Shown piece after piece: positions 15,567 through 25,946 of a stretch of DNA of 64,000 nucleotides (its first letter is position 1; every line of letters starts with the position of its first letter). The notes under the pieces were generated by a model. The model was not told where the DNA came from. It was given only the letters and a program-made list of their open reading frames with translations, and made no database searches. The DNA lies in assembly GCF_947495725.1 (NCBI RefSeq), contig NZ_CANLZZ010000008.1, forward strand, positions 1 to 64,000, in the 5' to 3' direction. The position numbers and the translations under genes were made by a program. The DNA is from an uncultured Lutibacter sp. GTDB lineage: Bacteria; Bacteroidota; Bacteroidia; Flavobacteriales; Flavobacteriaceae.

Positions 15567-18500
15567 CTAGTACTTTATTGTTTTCAAGATCTTAGGTTTT
15601 TCCAATAAAAGTTTTATAAAATAAATTCCAGTTGTGTTTTTAGAAATATCAATTTTAATTCCACCATTTCTAACAATGTATGTTTTTTGACTAATAATTT
15701 GTCCTTGAATATTTGCTATAATTACGGGTACTTCATTTATTAAGTTAGGGATAATTATATTAATGGTTCCTTTAGTAGGATTTGGATATGAAGTAATTTC
15801 ATTTAAATATTCGTAATCACCTAAAGCTAATGTAGTTGATACAGATACAGTAAACTTTATTTTTCCACTTGAACAAGATGTTGCAGTTTCAACTGCTTCC
15901 ACCCAATAATCTGTTGAGGTATTTAAAGTTCCTGTAGTAAAAGAATCTCCTGAAACAGGATTTGTATCGGTTTCTGAAAGATACCAATTGTAGGTGTATT
16001 GTGCATTTGGATTTTCTATGGAAACTGTTGTGGCTGTGCCTTTAGCAATTGGGGCAATTTCTTGTAAAGATACAGTTGGTAATATTGCAGAGCTAGTAAC
16101 TGTTAATGTTTGTAAACAAGTATTTGTATTTCCAAATGCATCTGCTACTGCCCATTCTATTACATTATCTCCTACATTTAATGTAACACCATCTAAAGAT
16201 GTAGGCTTGCCTGTTGTATCTATATTATTAATTTTATTATAATACAATTCTGTTATGGTACCATTATCTGAAGCTTTTTGTGCAGACGGAGCTGTGTTTG
16301 CAACCCAAGCTTCTTCAGTATAATCGTATTGTGTTCCTGAAATTGTATAGGTACAAGCTGAGTTTGCATTTATTGTAGCTGTGCTTGTTGTTATTCGCGG
16401 TTCTATAATATCAGCATTAGATAAAATATAAATAGGGTCGTTTATGTACAAAATGTACTGGTCGTTTATGGTGCTAACTGTATATTTTGTGCCATCAACT
16501 TCTGGATCTCCATTGTATTTAAACCAATCTCCGGTATAACTGTAACCTGGTGTAATTGCATTATCAGTTGCAGTATCAAAGTTACCAATTACAATTACCT
16601 CTGTAGGATTTCCAGAACTGTTATTGGTATTATCGTTTAACGACATATAGCGTGTCCAGTCAGCATCGCTCTCTATATTTCCATAGTCCACAGTTTGATA
16701 TAAATCAAAAGTATTTCTAAACTTAAAAATATGACTGTAAAAATTATAGATTTGTTGTCTATCAGCATCTGTATCGTAGTTTAATTCCCAAGCAGATGGT
16801 TTATCTCCAGTTCTTCCATTTTGGTCAATAGAAATATCGTAGCCTAATTCTCCAAATTGCCAAACCATTCTAGGACCTGGTAAAAACATATTAAAAGCCG
16901 CTGGAAGTTTTAACCTGTTTGATAAGTATTTTATGGAGGTATCATTATTTTGCCCCCAAGTTGTTACTTTATAACCAATACGTTCTTCATCATGACTTTC
17001 CATATAGCTCATATAGTTGGCATACGTAAAACCTCTGTTACTGTATATACTAGTTGAAAAACTTTGTTTACTAGTACCCATTGCCATTTCTTCCCAACTG
17101 TACTGCGGACCAGCCCCAGACCATAATAAAATACCATAATTAGCAAGAGCTGCATCTTCACTATCATTGGCAAGGTGCTCAAAAATTGCATAGGTATTTG
17201 GATAATTAGTCCACATTTGATTTACCATTCTTTCTAAAATTGCGATTCTACAAATATTGTAATTACTAGCCCAAGGATCATTTGAATCTTGATCGGATTG
17301 AGTAAAACCTTTTGTAAAATCGAAACGGAAACCATCAAACTTAAATTCTGAAATCCAATAATCTAAAATTTCATCTACCATAGCTTGTGTGTGTTCACTT
17401 GCGTGGTTCCAATCAGCACCCCAATGTCCTGCGGAATCATAAATTCCCTTATGCTCTGAATTAAACCAAGGGTTGTCATCTGCCGGTCTATTTAAATCGT
17501 TATTCCAATATAACATTGCATTTGGGTTGGAATAAAAAGCGTGGTTCAACACTAAATCGTTTACAACTGCAATGCCTCTTATATGCGCTTCATCAATAAA
17601 TTCTTTTAAATCGTTTGCTGTTCCATAAGCTTTATCCGCAGCAAAATAGTAGTTTGGATTGTATCCCCAACTGTTATTGCCTTCAAATTCTGAAACTGGC
17701 ATTACGTGAATACAATTAATTCCAAGTTCTTTAATATAATCTAACTTTTCGGTTGCTGCTTTGTAGGTTCCTTCAGCGGTAAAATCTCTAAAATGTAATT
17801 CGTAAATGTTTAAATCATTTCTAGGAATTGTTCTGTCAAATGTAGGAAGTTGCCAAGCATAATCAGTTTTATTTAGTTCTAAAACACTAGCTCTTCCTGA
17901 AGTTTTGTTAGAAGGATAGGCAATTAAATTTGGATATACTGTTGAATTAATGTATTGATCGTCTGGATCCGATATTTTTTCGGCATACGGATCACCAATT
18001 CTAATTTCGCCATCAACTAAATACTGAAAAACATATTCATTTTGAACAGGTGAAAGGGTAGAGGTGTCTATAGTAATCCACCAATAATCACCGTCTTTTT
18101 TTAATTGATACGCACTTGAAGTTTCCCAGTTATTAAAATCACCAATTAAATGTACTATATTTTTACTGGCTGTTGTTGTGGTTGAAGTAGTACCTTCACA
18201 ATCTCCGCTATCATAATATTTAAAGGTAGTACTTGTTGGTGTATGTAACACAAAAGTAACTTCATTAGCATTTGGAAAGTTATAGTTAATTCCTTTTTTT
18301 ACGTTTGCAGGAAGTGTTACATTTTGAACTGCTGTATATGCACTAACTTCAAAGTTTTTGGTTTTAGTTTCAGTTCCAAAGTCTACAGAGAGCTGGTAAT
18401 AATGTATTATATCGAAATCTGAAAGGGAATAATTAAAAGTATAATTTTGGATAGTACTGCTATTTATATTTGCATTTATTACTGTACCAAATTCATCTAA

Positions 18501-19502
18501 TTCTTTTAATGTCCAATTAGCAGAAGTATTTGCTTCACCAGAAATAACAAAGGACTGATTGGTTTCAACTAAAAAAGGATTGTAAGTTGGATTTGTAATT
18601 AAAAAATAATTTTCAGGATTTAGTACTAAATGATAATTTGCTCCATTGTTATCTTCTTTCTCACTGCCATCTCCATTTCTAAATAAAAAATTTAGGGCAA
18701 AAGCATCGTCATTTGCTATTAACGCATAATATGTTTCAATACTCGATAGTGTAATTGACCAAGAGTTTGTTGTTCCTTGTTGTGTCATTTCTCCAATGCC
18801 ATCATCTAGACCCCAATTGCCAACTGCTTTACTAAATTGATTAGAATCTGGAATATCTGTTCCAACACCTGAATGAAAATAAATTTCGGTGGCTGTTTCT
18901 AATGCAGTTCCTGTTGCATCTAAAGTAATGGTAACTTGTTCACTTCTGGTTGGTATAGCAGGTGATACCGTAACTATTCCATTTAAAACAGTTTCATTTG
19001 TTACTTTAAAAGTTGCTTTATAATTTGAACCTCCATTATTTGAATAATGATCACCATCACTTGATGTTGCTTGAAGATAAATTTCAATACTATAATCTCC
19101 TGGTATTAAGCCATTAAGTATATTAATATTTGCAGCAGTATTTGACCATTTCTGATCGCCACCACCTAAATCAGAATCAAAAGGTAAATTAATTCCATTG
19201 AATGAAGATGTTGGAGTAGATCCTGTTTCATAAATGCGGTAATATAGAAAAGCACCAGTTACATTACTTAAACCATTTTTATAAGTTTTAACTTCTCCTC
19301 CGTTAAGTATATAACTACTTCCGTATGTAAAATTTCCTAAGTTTGCACCATTAAAGTCTAGGTTTCCAGTTGTGGCTTGTGCATCATAATACTGATTAGA
19401 ACCATTATTTAATATAATATAAGACTCAAAAATACCAGAATCTGCAAATGTTATATTTGTTAACAATAAAAATGATACAACTAAGAGTAATTGTTTTTTC
19501 AT
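15567..19502 (-). CDS. T9SS-exported multidomain alpha-amylase family (GH13) enzyme, 1311 residues
   Basis: Signal peptide (residues 1-20), then starch-binding and Ig-like modules to about residue 400, a CBM48-like E-set (HLIGDFNNWETS..., about 450-500), and a GH13 barrel. Catalytic residues are visible: nucleophile Asp728 in DGFRFDFTKGF, acid Glu775 in AIFEHLA, Asp838 in ESHDEER. A beta-sandwich (IGNFDTATDNAI...), further Ig-like repeats, and a C-terminal T9SS sorting domain (about 1230-1311; SYPNPTKGTINIIIP... TGIYFIKLL) follow. It would be secreted and anchored outside to cut starch, pullulan or glycogen; the E-set hints at branched substrates. It is a paralogue of the gene at 19549-22875, 46 bases upstream, and probably ends the susC-led operon apart from the dead gene. 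Confidence 0.93.
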   Translation of the reverse strand: MKKQLLLVVSFLLLTNITFADSGIFESYIILNNGSNQYYDAQATTGNLDFNGANLGNFTYGSSYILNGGEVKTYKNGLSNVTGAFLYYRIYETGSTPTSSFNGINLPFDSDLGGGDQKWSNTAANINILNGLIPGDYSIEIYLQATSSDGDHYSNNGGSNYKATFKVTNETVLNGIVTVSPAIPTRSEQVTITLDATGTALETATEIYFHSGVGTDIPDSNQFSKAVGNWGLDDGIGEMTQQGTTNSWSITLSSIETYYALIANDDAFALNFLFRNGDGSEKEDNNGANYHLVLNPENYFLITNPTYNPFLVETNQSFVISGEANTSANWTLKELDEFGTVINANINSSTIQNYTFNYSLSDFDIIHYYQLSVDFGTETKTKNFEVSAYTAVQNVTLPANVKKGINYNFPNANEVTFVLHTPTSTTFKYYDSGDCEGTTSTTTTASKNIVHLIGDFNNWETSSAYQLKKDGDYWWITIDTSTLSPVQNEYVFQYLVDGEIRIGDPYAEKISDPDDQYINSTVYPNLIAYPSNKTSGRASVLELNKTDYAWQLPTFDRTIPRNDLNIYELHFRDFTAEGTYKAATEKLDYIKELGINCIHVMPVSEFEGNNSWGYNPNYYFAADKAYGTANDLKEFIDEAHIRGIAVVNDLVLNHAFYSNPNAMLYWNNDLNRPADDNPWFNSEHKGIYDSAGHWGADWNHASEHTQAMVDEILDYWISEFKFDGFRFDFTKGFTQSDQDSNDPWASNYNICRIAILERMVNQMWTNYPNTYAIFEHLANDSEDAALANYGILLWSGAGPQYSWEEMAMGTSKQSFSTSIYSNRGFTYANYMSYMESHDEERIGYKVTTWGQNNDTSIKYLSNRLKLPAAFNMFLPGPRMVWQFGELGYDISIDQNGRTGDKPSAWELNYDTDADRQQIYNFYSHIFKFRNTFDLYQTVDYGNIESDADWTRYMSLNDNTNNSSGNPTEVIVIGNFDTATDNAITPGYSYTGDWFKYNGDPEVDGTKYTVSTINDQYILYINDPIYILSNADIIEPRITTSTATINANSACTYTISGTQYDYTEEAWVANTAPSAQKASDNGTITELYYNKINNIDTTGKPTSLDGVTLNVGDNVIEWAVADAFGNTNTCLQTLTVTSSAILPTVSLQEIAPIAKGTATTVSIENPNAQYTYNWYLSETDTNPVSGDSFTTGTLNTSTDYWVEAVETATSCSSGKIKFTVSVSTTLALGDYEYLNEITSYPNPTKGTINIIIPNLINEVPVIIANIQGQIISQKTYIVRNGGIKIDISKNTTGIYFIKLLLEKPKILKTIKY

Positions 19503-19548
19503 TTGTATATATTTTTAAAAAAAGTATTTAGTTTTTCAATATAGAAGT

Positions 19549-22500
19549 TTACTGCTTTACTATTTTTAAAAGCTTAGTATCTTCTAAATATACTTTAGCA
19601 AAATACAATCCAGTAGGATTATTTTCTAAGTTAAGTTGTACTTTTCCATACAAAACAGGGTATATTTTAGATGAAATTAATTGAGATTGTATGTTGTAAA
19701 TTTCAATTAGAACTTCATTTTTCACCTCTGGAAGTATTATTTCAAAAGCACCTTGTGTTGGGTTTGGATACGCAACTATGTTATCATTCAATTGAATTTT
19801 TTTTAAATAAACACCTTCACATGAAATTGCAGATTTAATCTCAATAACATCGTTATTGTTTAATTCGATATTAAAACTTTTAAGGTAACTTTGAAATTGA
19901 AGTTTATTATTTATCAGAATTTTAAAAGGAGGCGTTCCTTTCGAAATTTCTATGTTTGCTGTTTTAGAATTTAATGATACTTTTGCTGAAATTTCATCGG
20001 CCTCTTCAACATTTATAGTATAACATTGCTCATAATTTTCACTATCAACTTGTATGCATAAAGTGTATGTTCCGGGACTTAAATTTTCTATATCTTGTTC
20101 ATTAGTAAAACTGTAGGTTGTGCCATTTACAAAAGTAGAATAGTTTAAATTTTGTAAAGCTTTTATTTTTATTTGACCATTATTTTTATTTGGGCATGTT
20201 TCTCCAATTACTTCAACTGTAAAATTATTGTTTGGTAAAGAGAAAATTGGACACCCAGTTGCATTTACTGAAGCGCCTTCCATAGTGTTGGGGCATAAAT
20301 CATTTGTGTTGATAACGCCATCATTATCACTATCATCAAAGGCTGTTTCACCTCTTGGATCTAGCAGTTTAACAGTTGAATATAGCCTGTATTCACCTGG
20401 TTTAAGTGTTAAATTTTGCGATGTAGATGAAAAGTCATTTTCTACTCCAGAAAAATACTCGTACCAAGTTCCCGATTTGGAAAATGAAGTGGTAATGGTT
20501 TTTTCAATTACATCAAAATTACCAACTAAAACCACATCCATTGTGGCATCTTTTAACGTTATAGTTTTTGTTAATCCGGCTACATTTAAACTAAAATCAT
20601 TCGAATTAAAAACAGGCTGTTGCTTTTTAAACTCAATTAAAGTTTGCCAGGTACTATAAATATGTTTTCTATTTGCATTATTTTGGTAATCCCAACGGAT
20701 TGGTTTTCTTGCTAGTCTGCAATCATTACTAACGGTTGTTCCATTGTCACAAGTATTTATTGAAAAATCATATCCCAATTCTCCAAATTGCCAAATCATT
20801 TTAGGGCCAGGAATTGTAAAGAAAAACATTCCAGCTAATTCTTGACGAGAAAGCGCAATATTTAAATCTTTAACATTGTGATTGGAATTTGAATCGTTTC
20901 CATATTGAAGATTTTTATACATCAAGCGTTCTTCATCATGGCTTTCCATATAACCAACTAAATTAGGGTTATTCCAACCTCTTTGTTTATACGATATCCA
21001 ATTAATATCTGTACTTCCAGCCCAGCCCATAGTATTTTCATTGTAATTATGGTTTATATTACCCCAAAGCATAATTCCATAATTAGCTAATTCTGTTTCT
21101 TCAGTGTTATCAGAAAGGTGTTCAAAAATTACATATGGTTTATTAGAGATGTCATGACTCCAAACGTGGTCGGCATAATTTTTTAAAATTGAAATTCTTG
21201 AGGCATCATAACTACTGGCCCAATTGTTAGAACCTGTCCATTGAGTGTTCGAAAAACCTTTTGTAAAATCAAATCTAAAACCATCGATTTTATATTCGGT
21301 AATCCAATAAGTAAGCACATCATTAAAGAAATTTACCGTATAAGTTGATTCGTGATTGAAATCATATCCCCAATGTGCTGAGGTGTTATCTACAAAATTA
21401 TGATTTTCATTATACCAAGGATTATCATTTGCTGGTTTGTTATCAATATTATTCCAATACATTTGAACTAAAGGAGATTGACCATAAGAGTGGTTAAAAA
21501 CAACATCAGCTATAACAGCGATTCCTCTTTTATGGCATTCGTCAACAAATTCTTTAAATTTATTTTTAGTTCCATAGGCTTTATCCAAAGCAAAATATAG
21601 CGCAGGATTATAACCCCAACTATCAGCACCTTCAAATTCGTTAATTGGCATAAGCTCTATAGCATTTATACCTAAAGATTCTAAATAATCTAATTTTGTT
21701 AAGGTTTCAGTATATGCATCGGATTCAACAAAATCTCGAATATGCATTTCATATATTATAAGATTATCTTGTGCTGGTCTTGCAAAGTCATTTATTTCCC
21801 AATTATAATTTGTATCATTAATTATAAAAGTACTCACATATCCTTCGGTTAAATTAGTGGGATAATTTTTTAGGTTTGGATAATTTCCATTTTTAATATA
21901 TTGGTCGGTCCACGGGTCTAATATTTTTTCTGAATAAGGATCAGCAACTTTAATGTTATAATCGATTAAATATTGGTAGGCATATTCAGTATTTATATCT
22001 AAAGAAGAAACTGTAAGCCAAAAGTCTTCACCATCTTTAAATAATTGGTAATTTTCGTCAATTTCCCAATTTGAAAAATCTCCAATTAAAAAAACGGCAT
22101 TTTTATTTGGAGCCTTAAGAAGAAATGTTACAGAATTATTTGAATTAATATTTACTCCATATTTTAAGTTAGTTGGTTGAGTAGCATTTTGTGTAGGGGA
22201 TTTAACAAATATCTCAATTTCATTTTCAATTAAAGAAGTTCCATTGTTTGCTGTAACTTTAATTTTATAGGTACCTGAGTTTGTTAATGTGAATGTTGAG
22301 GAAATTGTAGTATCCGAAGTTGAGTTTTTTATTGATTCATTATTTATGAATAGTTCTAAATCGGCATTTTCAGAAGCTTCGGCAGATATTGTTATAGTAT
22401 CATTTAAGTTAAACACATCGTTGTTATTTGGTGAAGTAAAAAGAACATTTAATTCGTTTGCTTCAAAAATTGAAATGAATATATCTGGACTTGTCTGTTG

Positions 22501-22875
22501 TTTTCCATCGGATGATCTAAAAACAAGTGCTATTTTTTTTATTTCTTCTTCAGTGCTAATATTATAAAATGTAAAAATATTTGGGGTAATTGTTAATTCG
22601 TATAAATTTTCTTCTTTTTTAGTTAATTTGGGTTGAGAAGTATTTACACCCCAAGTTCCTATTACATTTTTCCAATCAGAATCGCTACTAGATTTTGCTG
22701 TAATTAACCCTGTATGAGCATAAATATCACCTGTATAACCATTTAAACCTGTATTAGTAGTGTCAAAAGTGATTGTTATTTCATCGTTTGAGGTTGGAAC
22801 AACAGGAGACGTGGTAACTTGTGAAAAAAGCTGAAATGTTGAAATTAAGAATATGTAAAGAAATGCTTTTTTCAT
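19549..22875 (-). CDS. T9SS-exported multidomain alpha-amylase family (GH13) enzyme, 1108 residues
   Basis: Signal peptide (about 1-18), N-terminal starch-binding-like region (to about 135), an Ig-like repeat (140-225), a CBM48-like E-set (VFLIGDFSNWEIDE), then the GH13 barrel. The catalytic triad is visible: Asp536 in DGFRFDFTKGF, Glu585 in VIFEHLS, Asp647 in ESHDEER. After the C-terminal beta domain comes a calcium-binding-like stretch (DDSDNDGVINTNDLCPNT), more Ig-like sequence, and a T9SS sorting domain (AYPNPTQGAFEIILPEV... to the end). It shares domain order and many catalytic-domain residues with the 1311-residue paralogue, so the two arose by tandem duplication and diverged. It lies 80 bases behind the SusE-like gene. 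Confidence 0.94.
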   Translation of the reverse strand: MKKAFLYIFLISTFQLFSQVTTSPVVPTSNDEITITFDTTNTGLNGYTGDIYAHTGLITAKSSSDSDWKNVIGTWGVNTSQPKLTKKEENLYELTITPNIFTFYNISTEEEIKKIALVFRSSDGKQQTSPDIFISIFEANELNVLFTSPNNNDVFNLNDTITISAEASENADLELFINNESIKNSTSDTTISSTFTLTNSGTYKIKVTANNGTSLIENEIEIFVKSPTQNATQPTNLKYGVNINSNNSVTFLLKAPNKNAVFLIGDFSNWEIDENYQLFKDGEDFWLTVSSLDINTEYAYQYLIDYNIKVADPYSEKILDPWTDQYIKNGNYPNLKNYPTNLTEGYVSTFIINDTNYNWEINDFARPAQDNLIIYEMHIRDFVESDAYTETLTKLDYLESLGINAIELMPINEFEGADSWGYNPALYFALDKAYGTKNKFKEFVDECHKRGIAVIADVVFNHSYGQSPLVQMYWNNIDNKPANDNPWYNENHNFVDNTSAHWGYDFNHESTYTVNFFNDVLTYWITEYKIDGFRFDFTKGFSNTQWTGSNNWASSYDASRISILKNYADHVWSHDISNKPYVIFEHLSDNTEETELANYGIMLWGNINHNYNENTMGWAGSTDINWISYKQRGWNNPNLVGYMESHDEERLMYKNLQYGNDSNSNHNVKDLNIALSRQELAGMFFFTIPGPKMIWQFGELGYDFSINTCDNGTTVSNDCRLARKPIRWDYQNNANRKHIYSTWQTLIEFKKQQPVFNSNDFSLNVAGLTKTITLKDATMDVVLVGNFDVIEKTITTSFSKSGTWYEYFSGVENDFSSTSQNLTLKPGEYRLYSTVKLLDPRGETAFDDSDNDGVINTNDLCPNTMEGASVNATGCPIFSLPNNNFTVEVIGETCPNKNNGQIKIKALQNLNYSTFVNGTTYSFTNEQDIENLSPGTYTLCIQVDSENYEQCYTINVEEADEISAKVSLNSKTANIEISKGTPPFKILINNKLQFQSYLKSFNIELNNNDVIEIKSAISCEGVYLKKIQLNDNIVAYPNPTQGAFEIILPEVKNEVLIEIYNIQSQLISSKIYPVLYGKVQLNLENNPTGLYFAKVYLEDTKLLKIVKQ

Positions 22876-22955
22876 TTTTTAAGATTAGTATTTGGTAATT
22901 GTTATTTAGAAAATAAAGGCTGCTTTAAAGCAGCCTTTATTAAAGTATTTATTGT

Positions 22956-24374
22956 TTACTCTGATAAGTTGGCAACTTTAACTAATTCATAAGTTAAGTC
23001 ACTTAAATTTAAAGTTACATTGTAATATCCTCCTTCAGTAACTGGAATATCATCTCCTCCTAAAGTACCTTCAGTGCCATTGTATCCGTAATTTGTACCC
23101 CAATCATTATTTGCTCTAAACTTTATAAATCCACCAGTTTTAAGAGGGAAGTTTTTCATTACCCAAACATTGGTAGTACTATAATCAGGTGTTAATTTTG
23201 CGTCATCAGGAGTATTATCTCCAGGCCAACCAATTGGTGTTGCATCACCAACAATTCCCCAAATATTATCTATAGATTCAAGTGTGTAAGTTGAGGTGTT
23301 AAAATCAACTGTTACAATATAGTTGCCTGCTTCAGATATAGGAATATCATCACCGCCTAAAGTACCTTCAGTACCACTATATCCGTAGTTTGTTCCCCAA
23401 TCATTATTTTTTCTGAATTTTATAGCGTCACCTTCTTCAGCAGTTAAGTAAATTGCAACTTTCCAAGTGTTTGTATAAAAATCATATTTTAATTGTTCAT
23501 CATCAGGAGTATTATCACCTGGCCATCCAATAGGAGTTGCGCTTCCCACAATTCCCCAAGAAAATTCTTCAAATGAAACAGTAGTTGTATTATAGTCAAA
23601 CATTATTTTGTAATTACCTGCTGCAATTTCAATGTCTGCACCGTCAATTCCATAAGCTTCTGCCCAATCTTTATCTTTTCTAATTTTGAATTTTCCATCT
23701 AAAAGAGTCACATATGCTACAAACACATCAGATTCATTAGTAGAGTATAAAGGAAGGTCTATTCCCCACCCGTCATCATTACCTGTTATAGCAGATCCAA
23801 TTAGGCTCCAATCAGAAACTTCAATACCGCTTCCACCACTTGTAATAGTATCTTCAATTAAGGAAATATTAAGATTTATAATTTCCGAAACTTTTTCTAA
23901 AGCATTTGCTCCTTCACCTGTTCCAGGAAAAGCTTTAATTCTAAAATAAATAGTACCTAAATTATTTGGTTCTCCATCATCTCCCATTGTTGTAGGGTCA
24001 GTATCTAGTAATAATAAATCTTGAGCTATAGTTAACAAATTACCAACAGAAACTGCGTAATTTGTAGCGTTTAAAGTCCCAGATTCGAAATCAATTGTAG
24101 CAAAATCTTCAGAAATAGACCCTTCTATTAAATAGCTAATTTCTGTTGGAACACCAAAATTGGGAGCATTCCAAACAAACCGTTCTGCTATGTTGTTTTT
24201 AGTTTCTTTAGATAATAAATATTGATCAGTAAAAGTATTTTGAAAGTTTACTTCTTCTGAAGATGGCTGAATAGTAAATTCAGGCACAAGATCATCGTTG
24301 TCGCAAGAAACAACTAATAATGACGTTATTGCAAAAAAGAAAATTGATGCAAAATTTATAAATTTATTTTTCAT
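22956..24374 (-). CDS. susE: SusE/SusF-like surface starch-binding lipoprotein
   Basis: A 472-residue lipoprotein with a lipobox at LLVVSC (Cys24) followed by acidic residues (DNDDL), a pattern used in Bacteroidota to send lipoproteins to the cell surface. Residues about 35-180 form the SusE N-terminal domain. Three modules with conserved Trp follow: about 189-271, 273-371 and 372-472. The last two are nearly identical (WGIVG.ATPIGWPGDNTPDD, FRKNNDWGTNYGY). Such modules bind starch helices through aromatic residues. There is no catalytic domain. It is the third gene of the susC-susD-susE arm, 18 bases behind susD. Confidence 0.9.
   Translation of the reverse strand: MKNKFINFASIFFFAITSLLVVSCDNDDLVPEFTIQPSSEEVNFQNTFTDQYLLSKETKNNIAERFVWNAPNFGVPTEISYLIEGSISEDFATIDFESGTLNATNYAVSVGNLLTIAQDLLLLDTDPTTMGDDGEPNNLGTIYFRIKAFPGTGEGANALEKVSEIINLNISLIEDTITSGGSGIEVSDWSLIGSAITGNDDGWGIDLPLYSTNESDVFVAYVTLLDGKFKIRKDKDWAEAYGIDGADIEIAAGNYKIMFDYNTTTVSFEEFSWGIVGSATPIGWPGDNTPDDEQLKYDFYTNTWKVAIYLTAEEGDAIKFRKNNDWGTNYGYSGTEGTLGGDDIPISEAGNYIVTVDFNTSTYTLESIDNIWGIVGDATPIGWPGDNTPDDAKLTPDYSTTNVWVMKNFPLKTGGFIKFRANNDWGTNYGYNGTEGTLGGDDIPVTEGGYYNVTLNLSDLTYELVKVANLSE
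22965..23558 (-). repeat. Tandem 297-bp repeat encoding two starch-binding modules
   Basis: The halves 23262-23558 and 22965-23261 align at a constant offset of 297 bases (99 codons) with high DNA identity, for example around 23044 and 23341. The mismatches seen are mostly at third codon positions. This points to a recent duplication or ongoing gene conversion inside the susE-like gene. Confidence 0.85.
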
Positions 24375-24392
24375 GATATATTTTTATTAGTA

Positions 24393-25937
24393 TTAATAAC
24401 CAGGGTTTTGTTCTAAGTTTGGATTTGCTTCTAAGGCTGTTAATGGAATTGGGAAAAGCTTATAATTGCTTGATATAGCTGTACCGTTAACAGTACCACC
24501 TTTCCAAGGCCATAAATAACTTCCACCTGTAAATTTTCCAAAGCGTATAAGATCGGATCTTCTATGACCTTCTAAGTTTAATTCTCTTCCTCTTTCATCA
24601 AGTAAGAAATTAAGAGTTAATTGTGAAGAGGAAATTGTACTTGCGTTTGCTCGAGTTCTTATATTATTTACATAACCAAGAGCCGTTCCCAAATCAGTTC
24701 CTGCAGCACCTCTTACGGCACATTCGGCATACATTAAATAAGCATCTGCTAATCTAAATAACGGAAAATCGGTGCTAGAGAACGAAGTTGCATTTGATGT
24801 TCCAGTAAAACTAGAGTTTCTGAATTTAATAGATGGATATCCTTCTGTCCATTCCTTGTAGTCATTCATTTCATAAGAATGACCTTCTGTCCAAAATAAT
24901 TTAGCTCTGTCATCAGTAGCAGTTTCACCTACTTCATTAAATAATCCGTACCATCCTTTAGAAGCTCTATGCCCTCCCCAACCATCAGTAGTACCAAAAT
25001 CAGTAATTGGCATAGTTTCAGTACTCATATTACCATTTACAATATAGGTAGTGTTTCCATAACTTTGGCTAAAGTCTGCATCAGCGATTAAAGGGTAAAT
25101 AATTTCTGTTGAATTATAATTATCCCCAGAGAAATTACTTACAAAATCATTTGCAAGTGTATAGCCACCTTCATTAATTACTTTAGAAATATAAATAGCA
25201 GCATCATCATAACGTGGAGTGCCGGTATATACTTCAGCATTTAAATACAGTTTAGCTAAAAGCATTCTACCAACACTTTTATTAGCTCTTCCATAATCAT
25301 TTGTATTTGGTAAATCATTTTCTATTGCTAATAATTCGCTTTCAACATAATTAAAAAGTTCTAATCTTGAAGATTCTTCAAGAGGAGACGAAGCACCAAT
25401 GTTTTGCTCTGTAGATAAAACACCTTTTCCAAAACAGTCTATTAAATAGTAATAAGCTAAAGATCTTAAAAATCTAACTTCAGCGCTTACTTCAGTTTTT
25501 CCTTCAAAATCAACATTATTTAATACTTGTAATAAATTGTTGGTTTGCGGAATTGTGTAATAAATTCTATTATACATATATCTAAAGAATTTATTGTTTT
25601 CGTCCCAATTAGAAGTTGTGGTTAATTGGTCTAAACCATCATCACCCCATCTGTTTTTCATTGCATCTGCTGTGAAATCTTGAAGGTTTACAATACCTCT
25701 TAAAAAAGGGGATTCACCAGCATCATCGCTAATATCGGAACTTCCTGGTCCATCAGGCCCAGATAATGCAAATGAAGCATACAATCTAGAGGTAATACCC
25801 TCAATTGCATCAGGATCTTCAGCTAACAACTCATCAAGTGTTAGCTCAACAACTGGCTCTGTATCTAAATCATTAAGACAACTTTGAACCGTTAAGGCAC
25901 CTACAAAAAGTAGGCAGAAATAAAATATTTTTTTCAT
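24393..25937 (-). CDS. susD: SusD/RagB-family outer-membrane glycan-binding lipoprotein
   Basis: A 514-residue lipoprotein with lipobox LTVQSC (Cys20) and acidic residues after it, consistent with surface display. The family pattern is present: the N-terminal LDTEPVVELTLDELL segment, TPR-like helices (AEVRFLRSLAYYYLIDCFG; GRMLLAKLYLNAEVYTG) and the C-terminal FLLDERGRELNLEGHRRSDLIRFGKF with LFPIPLTALEANPNLEQNPGY. It forms the lid over the SusC channel and selects alpha-glucan oligosaccharides here, judged by neighbours. It follows susC by nine bases. Confidence 0.96.
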   Translation of the reverse strand: MKKIFYFCLLFVGALTVQSCLNDLDTEPVVELTLDELLAEDPDAIEGITSRLYASFALSGPDGPGSSDISDDAGESPFLRGIVNLQDFTADAMKNRWGDDGLDQLTTTSNWDENNKFFRYMYNRIYYTIPQTNNLLQVLNNVDFEGKTEVSAEVRFLRSLAYYYLIDCFGKGVLSTEQNIGASSPLEESSRLELFNYVESELLAIENDLPNTNDYGRANKSVGRMLLAKLYLNAEVYTGTPRYDDAAIYISKVINEGGYTLANDFVSNFSGDNYNSTEIIYPLIADADFSQSYGNTTYIVNGNMSTETMPITDFGTTDGWGGHRASKGWYGLFNEVGETATDDRAKLFWTEGHSYEMNDYKEWTEGYPSIKFRNSSFTGTSNATSFSSTDFPLFRLADAYLMYAECAVRGAAGTDLGTALGYVNNIRTRANASTISSSQLTLNFLLDERGRELNLEGHRRSDLIRFGKFTGGSYLWPWKGGTVNGTAISSNYKLFPIPLTALEANPNLEQNPGY

Positions 25938-25946
25938 AATTTAAAA

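Noticed and set aside
22965-23558. CRISPR-like or transposon repeat
   Set aside because: The 297-base repeat is in frame, encodes protein modules and has no spacers or inverted ends.
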